64,000 nt of DNA from Leptoclinus maculatus (GCA_032191485.1 JAVDOI010000174.1:126501-190500); one strand, 5' to 3'. Shown: positions 1 to 12,975, counted from the first letter of the stretch. The notes: generated by a model not told the origin, from the sequence alone. Program-made: numbers and translations.

Positions 1-38
<38 letters not shown>
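1..38. repeat. (AC)19 microsatellite
   Basis: Uninterrupted AC dinucleotide run at the left edge of the window. It may continue outside. It lies in an intron or 3' region of smoc2. Confidence 0.95.
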
Positions 39-44
<6 letters not shown>

Positions 45-153
45 TTATGCATGCCAACAAACACACACAGACAATCAAATAAGGAATCAACCCAAATTAC
101 ACTTTTTCTGTGTGAGCCTTCAAATCACAACAGTTAAACAAATCATCTCTTAC

Positions 154-216
154 AAGATGAGAATAAGATATACAGTGTCTGGAGTGGAGCCGGAGGGGAA
201 CTTGATGGTTCTATAT
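154..216 (-). CDS. smoc2: possible further smoc2 exon (linker after first thyroglobulin domain)
   Basis: On the minus strand a good acceptor (pyrimidine-rich, ending TTCCAG) precedes a 63-bp open stretch that ends at a GTAAGA donor. Both ends have phase 1, which matches the phase left by the exon at 751-795. The translation starts DIEPSSSPPAPLQT and is Ser/Pro-rich, as might be expected for the poorly conserved linker between the two thyroglobulin domains of SMOC proteins. There is no strong homology to support it, so chance is a real alternative. Confidence 0.25.
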
Positions 217-750
217 CTGGAAGAGGGTAGATGTTGATAAGAGACAGAGTGAAAGTAAGGTGGAAAATAAAGTGTGAACATTTCCTTGTATCTTATGACT
301 CTGTTGCTGAAAAAGAACCAAGACCAAGCGAGATCAAGTAAGAGAAGGAGAATGATGAGTCAGTTTTCCTTCATTCTGCTCCCTGGCCGTTTGGCTGCCT
401 GGTTAAGGACAGCAGGCGGTTATAGGAACTGTAGCTGCTGGTGGTGGGCATTAAAGCTCACCACAGCCTCTCTCCTTAGACTTGTTACTCGGTAACAGAC
501 TGCTGTTGTATCAGCCTTCAGGCTGCTCTCAAATTGACAAAATATTAGAAAGGCAAGCCTTAACAGGCGACCCACCCTGCACATCTCCAACACAGATGCA
601 GGCAAACAGACAGACACAAATGAATACAAACTCGCATGTACATGCATGCTCAGATAGGTACACACATGGATAAACACAGACGCATGCACACACACATAAA
701 GGAGCCAATGTGCCTCTGAGAATGATTTGTTTCTTGAATTAAAGTCTCAC

Positions 751-2879
751 CTGCTTTACCTGGCTCTCTTGTAGTAGCTCTCTCTTGTTTTGAACCTGAA
801 AAGCAACATGTTCAAATTAGTTGAAAATTCACGACCACAAACCATTTTATCCTGAATGATAAAAAAATGTATAAATCTTTAGCATACTCTTAGCATCATT
901 TTGGCCTCATTCGCCACCAGACGTGAACAAGGGGTGAATTGCAACTCTTTTCTGACGTTATTCTTTTATTTAAAGTGGCTCCAATCACTTGCATGTTGAT
1001 TGAGGTGTATTTCTACACTTCATATACACAACAATGATTAAGTAGCTGGCAGTTACAATACAACTGCTGCCGCTACTTCTGGATCTTTCTCACTGCTGGG
1101 ACAGCAGCAACTTCCGAGGCAACCCCACGGAGACACACAGGGAGGACATGTGGCATTGGTTATTTGATTGTTTGGCAGACGCTTTCCTCCGAGAACACAT
1201 TCCTTACAGTTTAACTTTGTTGCCCAACTCTGCAGTAGGGCTTTTCTACACGGCTTATTTACACACGCAGCCCAAAGCCTTGAGCAACGCTCAGTCCTCG
1301 GGTGGTACTCAAACCCCGTGGCCGTCAGTCCAGTCCCTGCCTACTTTCCCAAAGGAATGAATATTACACCCCCTACAAACAGAGAAAGTCATGCTTTGCT
1401 GTGTTGAATTCGATTCATCATCATTGCTTCACAAAGTTACAGAAACCGCATTCCTGTACAAATTCTATTTTCTTTTTTGTATGTCATACATCGGGCTTAT
1501 TACAAAACGACATGCCTGTTCTGGTACACTGAACTGCAAATACAGTATGCGTAACTGTATATGTCACCCTTAGCTGCCCTTTTATAAGACAGGTTGATGG
1601 GGTTTTACCCACCTTGGCATCGAGGTTTTTTATTGGCCACTGCTGAGCCGCTGATGGGTCGACCATTTGGGGTGACACACCAACAGTATCCAGTGTAGCT
1701 GTGGCACTGAACCTGTAATCAAAGCAGCATGTAAACACAAAGCCAGCACAAGCTAAAACAAACACAAATATGGCTTCTGTAAGAAGAAACTGTGAAGGAA
1801 CAGTGTTAAAAACCCATTAATTAAATTCATGCAGCAGAAAAGAGCAATTCTTCAAAGCGTAAGATTTACTCCTTTCTACTGGGGGCCTCCCAAGCCCTCA
1901 TATTCAAAACAAGTATTATTTATGTTGCGTTTTTTGTTACCTCGCTATATGTGCCATCAGGGTTGCATACAGGCACAAAGACCTGTGGGAAGAGCTTCTT
2001 AGCCTGCTGCTCTGTGTACTTCTTCTCTGCTACACATCTGGATGTATCTGAGGAGCACCACAAATCACGGGAATCACTACACATCACAGAGACCCATGAT
2101 TGAACCCACAGCTCAACTATTTTCAACAAACGAAACCAACATGCTTAAAAGAAAAGTCAGCAAAAGATGTTGAATCTCACAGATGATGAAGAATGAAAGA
2201 CAAATGCAGAGAAAGTGGAGAGACAGAGGGGAAACAATTCAAAACATTTCGGAAGTGACAGATACTTGTGTGGCTGGGAATAGAACCAACACCCCCGGTC
2301 TTATTAAGAGCAAGCCTGCACAGTGCCTGGTGGTAAAGCCATTACCGAGCGAGGCAGCTCGTGCTGCTCCTGTAGAACATTCCAGTCACCAAAGAAAAGG
2401 GCTGATGCACAGGGAAAACCTGACCCTTCCTTAATGTCTCAGAGTCTGTCTAACTCTCCTCTAAAACCTCGATCGTCTCCTCAGTTCAGCCCAAGCTGTC
2501 TAACTATTTGTCGATATATAAAATGTGGGTCAGCAACTTTTCACCTACGTGCACCACAAGTCTTTTCACATCTCTCTGTCGGAGGCATGGCTCATCCTGT
2601 CATTCCACCGCTGCTTCATCTCACCTGGCCAACAGCACCAGCTGTGCAAACTCTCAGGAAATGTTGGGCAGCGATGGGTTTGATGGTAATTTGGAGCGAC
2701 ATGTTAGCTGCCGTGCAGTGCCCGACTGCCTGGCAGGTTCAAATCACATTAAAGTAATGACTCATGCTAAGTTTAAAAACGTTTACCAGATTGGTCAGGA
2801 GGCTGCATGTCGCTGGCATGGCTTACAGTAGCTTGTCCATTAGACACATGCAGGGAAATGTGCAATGGTTTCTCTCAGT

Positions 2880-2932
<53 letters not shown>

Positions 2933-5900
2933 CTCTGTCTGGTGAGGAGAGGGGGCAAGACGCTGGATGTTCTGGATGGAGGAAAGCAGCAAGTGAGGAG
3001 CTCTAAAATTAGCTCCAGTGGAAAAACCCCAAACCATCATCCTTCTCCAGGGGGCTCCGACCAAAAAGCTTACTGGAAAAAATGACAGGACACTTGAATC
3101 ATCTGAGCACAGAGATAGAAAACAAATGTGGTGCCAGTCTCACCATCCTGAAACACAATCCCATCTCTGTGCTTTTAGGCCAGAGCGGCCCTCTGGTTTA
3201 TTTCGGCTGCTGACTCGGCTGCTGCTGCTGCTGCTGTGTCTTTCTAACCGGCCGTCCAGAAGCAGAGGGGGGTCCGAACTCTCATAGACCCGATGTTATT
3301 GACGTATACAATACGACTTTCATGGACTCTTGTCCCTTTCAGCTTCCTAGCTGGAATCCTCTATTCTGTGTCACGGCGCTGTCTGCCACATCCAGATGTC
3401 CGCTTAGAGACGTTGCCATAGAGAATCAGAACGGGCATAAGATCGTGGAATGCTTTTCCATCATACAAGACTTCTTTTTAAGCAAACCCTTTCGCTCACA
3501 CTCCCTGCATTGGTGATCTAATATTGTAATGTGTAAGAATGGGGCATTGTCCCCGGTCTGTAGAGCCATGAACTAGCAGTATAGAGTTAGTAGGTTGGGC
3601 GGGGTGAGAGGGTTCGGGACTGCAGCATTGGGGTGTATGGGTGCTTTACTTCCAATGACGACTAACAATGAGGGAGTCTGTGAGCCGCCTGACCTCATTG
3701 GCTCTCCTTCCCCTTTTGCTTTTCATCTCGGTCACATACATACAGCTTTACATCTAGTATGATGAAAATGAGACCATTAATTCTTGTCAAGAACTTCATT
3801 GAAAAGCCCTCGCCTCTGCATAATAATTTGATTTCAGAGAGCTGAAGCCATTTCTTATCACTGAGGAAGTTGTTGGTCCAATGATGCTGTATTTCTGTTG
3901 TAACAAAGCATGAGTAAATAAACAAAACTAATTTCCACTTAAAACTAATTAATTTAGTATTTTTGACAAATTAACGTACATTTCCTTTAAAGTGGTGTGA
4001 AATTTGGAAACCAGTCACTCTGAAACTGAACCACCCCCACCCACTCACAATGTGTCAACCCCACTCGGCCTCCCAGCACTCAAAGAATCAATTATGCTGA
4101 AATGAATTTAACCCTCGAGATTCTACTGTGACCCCCCTCTGTGCATTCGAGAGCACCAGGCGGCGCTGAAGCGTGACTCATGACCTGACCTTTGCATGGC
4201 CCTCGAATGACCTCCAGCTGGGGGTCGCGGCACTTGGCTCGGAGGAACTCGCAGCGAGATGTGAAGGTCCTGCCGTCGGAGGCGCACAGGGGCTTGCGAG
4301 GAGCTCCGCTGCATTCCATGTTGCACTCCTTATCCTGATCCACCCGCAGGAACTACAAAAGTGAGAAAGCAGGAGATAAAGCAGAGAAAACATTCGCAAA
4401 ATTAGAGATATTTTGGGGAATCAATAACTCTGCACCATAACATTTTATTCTCCACAACAACAGGTGTAATTCTGGAGGGATTGGTGAAGAAAAAGGTTTG
4501 GAGTGTGTGTTGGAGCAAATGTAATTATAAAAACAAGCTACTACACCAACAAGTCAGTGGCAGAACAGGTATCCATTATCAAAGCCATACAAATTGTTCA
4601 TTCTGTTTCAAAATGTTAACCAGGAGGCTCGTAAGCAAAATGCTTCCACGAATAGACTGGAAAGCACTGATAAACCGTAGAACACACAAGGATGAGTCAG
4701 TGTCACTACAAGCCTGTCAGGGTGCAGCCATGCTTTGTCTTTGTCTACAAGGCTGGAGAAGACTTGACTGACACTTCCTCTGTGCCAACACCTGCACGGG
4801 TATTCACCTGGAATCGCTCCTGAGGATGTTTTACTCAGCCATGAAAAGAGAAACAAAGACAGAGACTCCTGGCTGAACGCATCGGATCACCTGTGTCAAT
4901 GCCACCATTGTATCGGTCACCGTGTGTGTGAAACCCCCTCGCCAGGCCACACAATGGGAAGGCGGCGGTGGTGAGGGGGGGTGGAATCAAGCTGTGACTG
5001 CTACAATGAATGAAAAGACAAGTGAATGATAGAGTGGCTGAATAAACTAGATGTCAGGGAGCTTTGTGCTGCTACAGTGTGAGTGTTGGGTTTTCATAAA
5101 GTTCTCGTGATTCATTCAGTTCGGTGGAATAATGACCTGGGTTGAGTGGAAAAAAACAAACTCCACATCCATGCCTATGCAGGTGCAGTTTTCACTCAGT
5201 CATATCCAAAGATAAATACCTTCCTGAAATCGTTTTGTCTTCTCTTATAATGAAAGTATTTGCACATATGAAACGCTGTCATTTTTCTTTCAGTTTTTCT
5301 TTACTCGTTATTGTTCAGTTTTCAGTGGATGCACGAATCTCCAAAATCTGTCTGAATGCCCTCTCTGTCAACTATTGACGGCAGACACACAGACGGACAA
5401 ACTTTCCCTCTTTCTAAAACACTAACACACACACACACTTGTCAATCAGTGGCACAAAGCAGAGAATCTAAGCCCTCAATTAAAGGTAAGCCATACAAAT
5501 CTGTTACCAGTTATCAAAAGAAAGGGCATGGCAATATAAAGAGCAAGGAGAAAAAAAACCACACATCCACAAAGAGGGCGGGACCGATCACCAATAAAAA
5601 GAGAATTTGTTGTGTCTGACATCTTACAAATGATGTGAGAGATGAGGTTTGGTGGCAGCCCCCTGCATTCAGACGAGAAGGGCTGCGGGGCTGCATGCAC
5701 CTGGAAGAGGGCTGGCAGGGAAGGCAGCGTCGCCCTGGGCCGGGGGGGGGGGGAGATACAGCCCACTCTGTCAACCCTACTCATAAATCTTCCCGGGGGG
5801 GGGGGGGGGGGGGGGGATCAGAGAGGAGAGGCCCGTTCAAACACATCGGAAGAAGAGCCGCGAGGGAGGGAAGATGAGTCTTTTGGATTGAATTAAATTT

Positions 5901-8900
5901 AAAAGGAAGAAATGTATAAGCTCTTTCTTCCCAGGCTTTTAAAAACATGACGTGTTGTCATGAGAAGAACTAAAAACGTATCGCGACACTGCAGAGCTGT
6001 TTGCTTTACAAGAACAGCCGGTGTCCAAGTCTCAACACTCATCCTTCATCTTTCTAGACAGAAATCCCTCTTCCTCCATGGGGAATTACAGAATATGCAT
6101 AGTGAGTGCTGTTTTCCACTGGTTACAGGGAACTAATGAAGTATTGTATTTATTTTGGGCAAAGCAAGACTTACAGTGTCGTCTACAACAGTGAACTAAA
6201 TATTTGTATTGGGTCCCTTTGGGTGTTTAGAATTCCCCAAAAGGTCCCAAGATAAGTCTGGGGGGGTCACAAGCCAAAAAGGTTGGGACAGCTATGCCGT
6301 TTTGACAAAATTAGGAGGAGTTCTCCATTTTAAGTTTGCTCTTTTCATTTTTTTTTATTAATTCCTGAAGAAACTGCCACTTCATATCACTGACTTATAG
6401 AGGGCACCTGTTACTTGATGGGATATTGGGAAGAATTACTGTTATACTTTGTTATGAATTGTTAATATATAATATTTACAGAACAATACTTGAGAGGGAT
6501 ACTCTAGTTCTCTCTCTACAGCTACTTATTTCATTGCCCATTTATGAAGTGGGGGTCTAACATCTCCCTGCCCCTCTTTGTTACTGTCCCCGAGTTTCTT
6601 GATTGTTTGCGTCATTGCATCTAACTGACCGTCTCCTGTCGGTACTCTCCCTCCTTCTCCCTTTGTCCTCCCACACCAGTTAGGACATCCCTCTGCAGCG
6701 ATGACCTCCTCTCACCTTCTACTCTGTCGCTCACAGCTCACCCCTTCGCATAAAGTCCAGCAGGTATGACAGACTGTTCCGAGGATGCTTTTTGCAACCT
6801 TCCAAAGCCTGTAACTGCTCTGATAAGTGTCTGAGTGCGTCCAGCCATGCTTGGTGGTGGACCGCCAGCCTTGCCACAGCTCATGCTGGCCAGCCCAGTG
6901 CTCACACTACACCAGCATTATAAGCATCGGCCCCTGCAAGCCAGCAGACTGACAACCCAAACCGAGTCTTTCAGCAGCCCAGCATCCTGCTAGATGTCCA
7001 CTATACAGCAGAGCGCCAAGTGCCTGCATAGTTTTCGATAGAGCTCCAAGAGCACAGTGTGGAAAAACACAGTTAGCCATGAAATCAGCCACCCATGAAA
7101 TCAGCCACCCAGATTCACTATCAGACAACCAAGTGTTTATTTCAAAGTCACAGTTGGCCACACTGAAGGAGGAGAACAAATAAGATGTGAAAGCCATTGA
7201 GAGGAGGAAGCGCTAGACTGATGGTGTGTTGAGGACCTCCTCCTCCTCCTGTGTCCTCCTAATGGTAGTTAGCTGTCTGCTGCAGATCTCTGTGTGTTTG
7301 GCCTGTGGTGATGGATGGGCAAGGCCGAGGCAGAGCCCTGACATTCCCCTGATGTCTCATTCCAGGCTCTTCAAGCCGGCACCGTCATCCTGCTCAGCAA
7401 TGCGGTGGAGTGTGATGGATGGCCTCCACCTCAGCTACATGCAGCAGAAGCTTCCACCCCAATTTATCATAAAAGAACAGAGCACATATTGTGACTCAAA
7501 TTAATTCATTGCTCAAGTCCTTTTCTTGTATACTTCCAAGCAGCTGGCTCACACTATCTGTTTTTCGTTCTCTTTATTTTGCTCTTTCCTTTCAGGATTT
7601 CTTTTTTTCTTTGCATGATCTCTCTTGGAAGATGCTTTCTGCATCTGCTCAAATAATACAAGAGGTTGGCAAAAGAACAAGAGGCAGGCGAGAGAGGGCG
7701 AGACTGGCGCAGTGTAAGAGAAACTTCTTCTTCTTTTTTTTTTCAAGACCAACCAGCATACAAATCAAATCCAATTACCTCCCCCTGGCTCTGCAGCATT
7801 GTGGGATTGAATGGAGTAGGCAGGAGGCAAGCCTCCAGCAGAGAGCACATTGTAGGCTGATAAGGGCCTTCTGGGCTGGGAGGCCCCCATTTCCAGCGCC
7901 CCAAGAGGCCCCTCACACCACGGCCCCGCGGGGTCAATGGGGGCCCCAGCTGAGAGCCGTGGCAAACGTGTTAAATGGCTGGAGTTTCCTGCGTGGACGC
8001 TAAGATGCAAAGGGGATCATTAGTTTCCAGCATGGTGGAAAGGGAAGAAAGTGACAGCCTTTAACCAGGCTACTAACTCAATCAAAGGAAAAGGCATTTA
8101 ATTGCTGTGAAAGATGTTAAAAAGAAAGAGAGGTGGTGTTAAAGGCCACTGATAGTCATGAGACAAAAGAAATCTCTCCGAGCAGGTGCACAATTTTATG
8201 AAGGCATAGGGGGCAAAGGAGCCCATATGTTATTCTAAAATTGCTTTCTCCAGGTTTGTAAAAGAGGCAGTCGACTTTCTTTGCTCCCTCATCTTTTCAC
8301 ACATGATATCATACTTCCATAAACCATGGAAAATGTCTGCCTCATGAATAACCTGGGCAAATATCCCATATTCAACTGCCTGTTCGACCTCAAATATGCA
8401 CAAAATATCACATGGAGACATTTTCTTGAAACCAAAAATAACCTCTCCTGTGTCATTAATACAATAAGCCATGAGTCACCCACAAAGTCCTGTAAAAGGA
8501 CAAGTGATCCATGTGCTATTCCAATAAAGAAGGTCTTATGAGACACATTGGGGGGGTTTGACACAGACACAGTTTCCACTGAAACATGTAATGAAATAGA
8601 GACGTTTGTCATTCTCACCGTCACATTCAGAGCACAGTGGATGCTGTGTCATCTCCAAACACACAGTTGCATCTGTGTAACCTTTACATCAACTGCTGGG
8701 TAAATTTACTACCCATGACATCTCAAAAAAAAGAAACCTTTAAGAAACTCATACTAAATGTGTGCATCAAGGTGAATAAGGGGGAGCATCTGCTCAGTAC
8801 AACACTTCCTCCCACATTCCACGACTCCTTCGTGCCGTCAGGGAGAAAGGATCTCCGAACCTTCACCTGCCGGTTAACGACTCATGGCCATTTGTTTCCA

Positions 8901-9888
8901 ATTGGATATTAAGGCATCCTCACCCGGACCATAAATAACGGCGCTGGGGGAGCAGCTGCCACATCAATCTCTAAATCAAGGGGTGACACTGTGCACATTC
9001 CGCTCTCTATTATTCCTCCTTCAGCGCTGTACCTGCACTTGATTGTGGACATGAAATCCCCCTCATCTGTCTTTAAAGATGTACCTTCTCCTGCAGTTTC
9101 AGGTCAAGGGACAGGATGCACCGCTGCTGCTGTAAACAAAGCCATGTGCTTTGGTGCAGTAGAGCTTGCAGAGTAGCCTCTACTGAGCCGCTGGCACAAC
9201 AGGAGTGAACAGGACAGAGAGGCAGACAAGACGCTAGCAGACACGTAAAGGCAATAAAAGCAAACCATGGTGGTGCTGCTAACAGACCAGTGAACTCCTC
9301 ACGGGCAAGCCAGCAGCTCTGCCATCTAAGACCCACTGTGAGGAGAGACACCCTGAAACACAGGGACATGGAGTTTACACAACTCATGGAGAATATAGAA
9401 GCTATTAAGTTTTAAAAATCAATCTTAAATTCAGCCTGAATTTCTGCCAGATATGAAAAATATTCAAAGAGTAAAAGCCTCTTCATTTGGAGAGAGGGTA
9501 TCTAAAATACGTTGTGACAGTGAGTTAGGCCATAATGCTGTTAAAATTGATTTCAAATGCATCACTATGTTATTAATTGTTTTCAATATAAGTGTTTCTG
9601 ATTATTAAATGAGAATATAACAAGAAAGACATGAAGGATACAGACTTTAAAAAGATCTGTTTCAGAACTACATGACAGACGTAAAATAATGGATTTGCTA
9701 GACTGTGTCCATTTTACTTCAATTGAAGCACCTTATCCTTCACTTTAAACCGTTCTTTTTTAAGGTGGATATGAATGAGACGTATTCTGGGAGTTTTAAA
9801 TGGCTCTTCCTACCGTGAGAGCAGAGAACTTTTGAGCGCGTCCAGCGCACAGCAGACAGAGGAAGACCAGCAGCGGACAGACGCGCAT
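751..9888 (-). CDS. smoc2: SPARC-related modular calcium-binding protein 2, 5' part (smoc2, partial)
   Basis: Five coding exons read right to left: 9814-9888, 4190-4352, 1941-2047, 1613-1712 and 751-795. All have GT-AG borders and consistent phases (0,1,0,1,1). SMOC2 is a secreted matricellular protein that modulates growth-factor signalling in extracellular matrix. Exon 1 encodes a signal peptide starting MRVCPLLVFLC and ending in QKFSALT, as in human SMOC2. Exon 2 is a Kazal-like domain (CASDGRTF, CEFLRAKC). Exons 3-4 form the first thyroglobulin type-1 domain (RCVAEKKYT, then CHSYTGYCWCVTPNGRPISG). Exon 5 starts the linker. The CWCVTPNGRPISG stretch favours SMOC2 over SMOC1, which has DGKPISGSS-type sequence here. 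The second thyroglobulin domain and the EF-hand region must lie beyond the left edge. The start ATG at 9888 is chosen because a signal peptide follows directly. Confidence 0.93.
1613..2047 (-). CDS. smoc2: smoc2 exons 3-4: thyroglobulin type-1 domain
   Basis: Two exons, 1941-2047 and 1613-1712, split by a 228-bp intron, encode one thyroglobulin type-1 repeat. The diagnostic CWCV core and preceding QCHSYTGY are present. In an unspliced reading the second exon appears as an unrelated frame, so a single-ORF search misses it. Confidence 0.93.
2883..2930. repeat. (GT)24 microsatellite
   Basis: Perfect GT repeat in smoc2 intron 2 (between 2048 and 4189). Confidence 0.97.
2931..4189. other. smoc2 intron 2, no gene seen
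   Basis: Remainder of the 2.1-kb intron. It holds a short CTG run near 3220 and otherwise unique sequence. Open frames here have no recognisable protein signature. Confidence 0.6.
4190..4352 (-). CDS. smoc2: smoc2 exon 2: Kazal-like (follistatin-type) domain
   Basis: A 163-bp exon with acceptor TTTTGTAG and donor GTCAGG. It encodes FLRVDQDKECNMEC, then PLCASDGRTF and CEFLRAKC, the cysteine pattern of a Kazal inhibitor fold. It joins exon 1 in phase 0 and leaves phase 1. Confidence 0.95.
4353..9813 (-). other. smoc2 intron 1 (5.5 kb), gene-free
   Basis: A long first intron with no credible coding exon. It contains two G homopolymers (5742-5753 and 5795-5816). GC-rich, low-repeat blocks around 7780-8010, 8130-8560 and 8800-9010 look like candidate conserved noncoding elements. 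The first intron of a developmental matricellular gene is a common place for enhancers, but that is inference. Confidence 0.5.
5742..5816. repeat. two poly-G tracts (G12 and G22)
   Basis: G12 at 5742-5753 and G22 at 5795-5816. These are strong G-quadruplex candidates and also sites of likely assembly length error. Confidence 0.9.
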
Positions 9889-10430
9889 CCTGACGCAGTG
9901 TGCAACAAACTCTCCAAATTACGCACGGTCCAAAATTCACTCTGCGTTGCCGGGATTTCACCAAAACACTTCTTTGGAAGAAGTCGAAGACGTTTCAAAA
10001 TCCAAAGTAGTCCTAGAGAAAAAAAATGTCAGTGTTGGGGAGACGGGGTCGTTGGTGTATTTCACTTCGCCTCCTTGGTTTCGTCTGCCAAACCGTTGGT
10101 GTAGACACTCTCCTTATTTCTGGCAGTGCGATGAACCCCCCCGTGTCCCTGACCTTTTCCCCTCCCTCGGTGTCTCCTCTCTCTTTTCCCTCTCTCCAAT
10201 ACGACTTCTTTCTCCACACTCCCTCCCTCCACACTTGATTTTGTCGACTAGATCCCTTATCGGATGCAGGCAGTTCTCTTGCCGGTAGGTAGGTAGGTTT
10301 AGAGGGAGTCCGTCTGCTGCTGGTAGCTGAGGCAAACAGGTATTCTTTTCAAAAGGTTTTCACCCTTTTTCTTTTCCTTCTCCTTTAAAGCCACAACAAG
10401 GAATCCGGTATTCTCGGAGGACCTTGAGAT
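9889..10430 (-). promoter_or_regulatory. smoc2 5' UTR and proximal promoter region
   Basis: Sequence directly upstream of the smoc2 ATG on the minus strand. It carries purine/pyrimidine-rich stretches (10160-10230) and a short run of GGTAG repeats near 10282. No TATA box or transcription start can be fixed by eye. Confidence 0.4.
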
Positions 10431-11361
10431 GATATTCGGTTGGCAAAGAAAGGAGGGGATTAGACAGGCTACTGTCTGCTGGGAGGGTCAGCAAGAACAA
10501 GAAACACAGTCTGCTCATAAACTCTCATCCTGCAGGACTCCCCCTACACACGCGCGCACACACGCGCACACGAACTTCAAGATACAATTTGGACAACAAA
10601 ATCCTCTCTTAGTTTATAATAACATTCTCAAAACAAAGTTACACAAAGTTCTTGAAGACAACACAATGTGGTAGCATAACTATTTAGCTATATACCCATT
10701 TGATTGGTTTAAATTACATATTGTACTGAAAGTATGCCAAACTTATCTGAGTTAATATTAAATGGGTGGGTTATAATCAGCATTAAGGCCTGATTTGGAA
10801 GGACATGACCGTTTATTCTTGATGCTCTTCTCGACTTAACTTTTGTCAAGTTCGTGGCCATCTGAGCCTTCTTGATTATGGAGAAAGCGGCATGTGTGAC
10901 TATAGCGCTGCCTAGCGGTGTTCACCAGTAGGTACAAGCTCTCACCATATTTGACCCAATATCATCCGTCACATCACCCATTTTCACTTTTACTTTATAT
11001 TCTGCAAGCGGCACTTTATCACGTTGAATACTGAATTGCATTGCGATCATTTCTGGATAATTTCTGGAACAAGCTGGAACGGAGCCCAATGGATGATATT
11101 AGTTGCAACTACTATGACAAGTCAAATGTCCTGTCTCGCCAAGCAACCACATCAAGCAATACAAAAAGATATAACCTTGCTTATCTTGCAATGTAGTTCT
11201 TTTGTGGCAGTTTGGAGGAAATGTAACTTGAATTCCTTATTTGCACAGCAGAAATGAACACGAAATGTTCATGAAAATAAATGCAATGTTCTCGATAGTG
11301 TCCCCCATCATTGTTACCGGTTGAATGAAAAAAAATTAAAAAGCATTCGGGTCCCAAACTA
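10431..11361. other. intergenic, nothing recognised
   Basis: AT-rich unique sequence between the smoc2 5' flank and the transposon nest. No exon, RNA gene or repeat family was recognised. Confidence 0.5.
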
Positions 11362-11369
11362 GCAAAAAA

Positions 11370-11798
11370 CAGTGGTGGGCCATCAGGGCCAGCTAAGCCT
11401 TCTCTGCTGGCCTAAACAGAATCACAAAGTTATAGCTATTTTATAATTTAAAAATAATTTTAAAATATTAATTTTAAAAATATTTATAACAATATCGTCC
11501 CCATTCACTTAAACGGCACATGGAAGCACTTTTGAGTCTGCAGGCCTGGGGCCTCTCTTCGACCAAGAGACACAGAGGTGAAATCTGATTGGATAAAAGC
11601 TCTACTTAAAACAAGCTGCACTGGAAGCAGAGCAACTGAGGAAGACAGTAGCTGTGCAATGAGAAAATAAGATAATGGGAAAAATATTTTTATAAATTAT
11701 AATACATGAAAAAAAAAATATATATATATATATATATTTTTTGTCATTCTTTTTAGGCCAGCAGAGAAAGCTTTGCAGGCCCTGACCGCCCGCCACTG
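11370..11798. mobile_element. non-autonomous hAT-type MITE with about 56-bp terminal inverted repeats
   Basis: The left end begins CAGTGGTGGGCCATCAGGG. The right end, read in reverse, begins CAGTGGCGGGCGGTCAGGG. About 48 of 56 terminal positions match between the two ends, including the inner TTCTCTGCTGGCCTAAA. The CAGTGGCGG terminus is typical of fish hAT-like elements. The 429-bp interior is AT-rich and non-coding. I do not see a clean 8-bp target-site duplication immediately at both ends, so the element may sit inside another element or have been rearranged. Confidence 0.75.
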
Positions 11799-11888
11799 TG
11801 AGCCAGCTCCTAATAATCTCATTATGACGCGCAAGCTACGGTTATTTGTTTCTAGGGGGGGGGGGGGGGGGGTCTGTTTTAATAAAAA
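11799..11888 (+). repeat. inverted arm A (left copy) of a hAT-like 5' end
   Basis: Starts TGAGCCAGCTCC and runs through a G18 homopolymer (11855-11872) to TCTGTTTTAATAAAAA. It matches 20384-20470 in reverse complement. In the right copy arm A directly abuts arm B. Here the two are separated by a 1.09-kb insert (11889-12975). Confidence 0.8.
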
Positions 11889-12117
11889 CTAACATGTAGC
11901 ACATTTTTATAAAGTACAAAAAAAGTCACAAAAAACTGTTCATCATTAAAAATACAGTCGTGACCTGAAGTCAGGGGTGTTAAGCTAACAGGTGTTTTTT
12001 TATTTTTACATAACTACATTAACCTCTTAGAGCTTTAACTAAAACATTAAATCAAAAATCTTGATCAGTTTCAGAGTGTCACACAGTTACTGTATATAAA
12101 ATCTACATTTCTCATTC

Positions 12118-12333
12118 ACAGATTGCTCATAGCACATTATGGGGTAATGGTAATGATGACAATGGAATGGCGATACAAGAGATTGAGATATAAACCCAGT
12201 GTGCTAAATAATGGAACTGGGACAAGATTTAACATAAGAACAGGGACAGAGTCTGCAATAAACTTTACTTTAGTATCTAATTCATTGGCAGGTGTTAGCT
12301 CCTGGGAGGTAATAAGAGGCACAGAGTTTCGGC
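12118..12333 (+). mobile_element. non-LTR retrotransposon endonuclease fragment (short copy)
   Basis: Translated pieces include NNGTGTRFNIRTGTESAI and SLAGVSSWEVIRGT, matching the longer minus-strand copy at 18749-19411. The upstream CATTATGGGGTAATGG stretch also matches. This copy is in opposite orientation to the longer one, is shorter and is not open throughout. It looks like an I/Jockey-group (Nimb-like) endonuclease domain. The clade call is from memory of the motifs. Confidence 0.75.
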
Positions 12334-12630
12334 AAGGATCTTATTTGTTATATCATGTTAAGCAATCTAAGTGAATCTTCTGGATATATTACTGTAACAT
12401 GGAGGTAGAGCGATAGCAACTGTCACAAAACCTACCCCAAAGCACGTCTGAAGTGTCGTGCAACAGCCCCTGATTTTCTGCATGTGAAACCCCGTCGGTA
12501 ACAACCTGTTACAACCACTTCAGAGAATTCTTATTGAATGAGAAAGTTGTTTGTGTTACAAAAGGTCCTTTGGGTGTGAACATCTGAATATACACAGTGC
12601 AGTGTTTATTATACTTATGGTATTCTGTAA

Positions 12631-12855
<225 letters not shown>

Positions 12856-12874
12856 TCCCCCTGTACATTGTCTT

Positions 12875-12880
12875 AATAAA
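12875..12880 (+). terminator. poly(A) signal of the rps16 fragment
   Basis: AATAAA 20 bp after the TAA stop, as expected for the short 3' UTR of a ribosomal protein gene. Confidence 0.7.
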
Positions 12881-12975
12881 TTGGAGGAACAAAGAATTTA
12901 ATTTGTCATTTTTTTATTCATAAAACTGTACAGACGGCTTGCTTGCATCCTCTGTTGCTCGTTTTTCAATGAGGG

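Noticed and set aside
1613..4352. smoc1 instead of smoc2
   Set aside because: The thyroglobulin core CWCVTPNGRPISG follows the SMOC2 pattern rather than the DGKPISG form of SMOC1.
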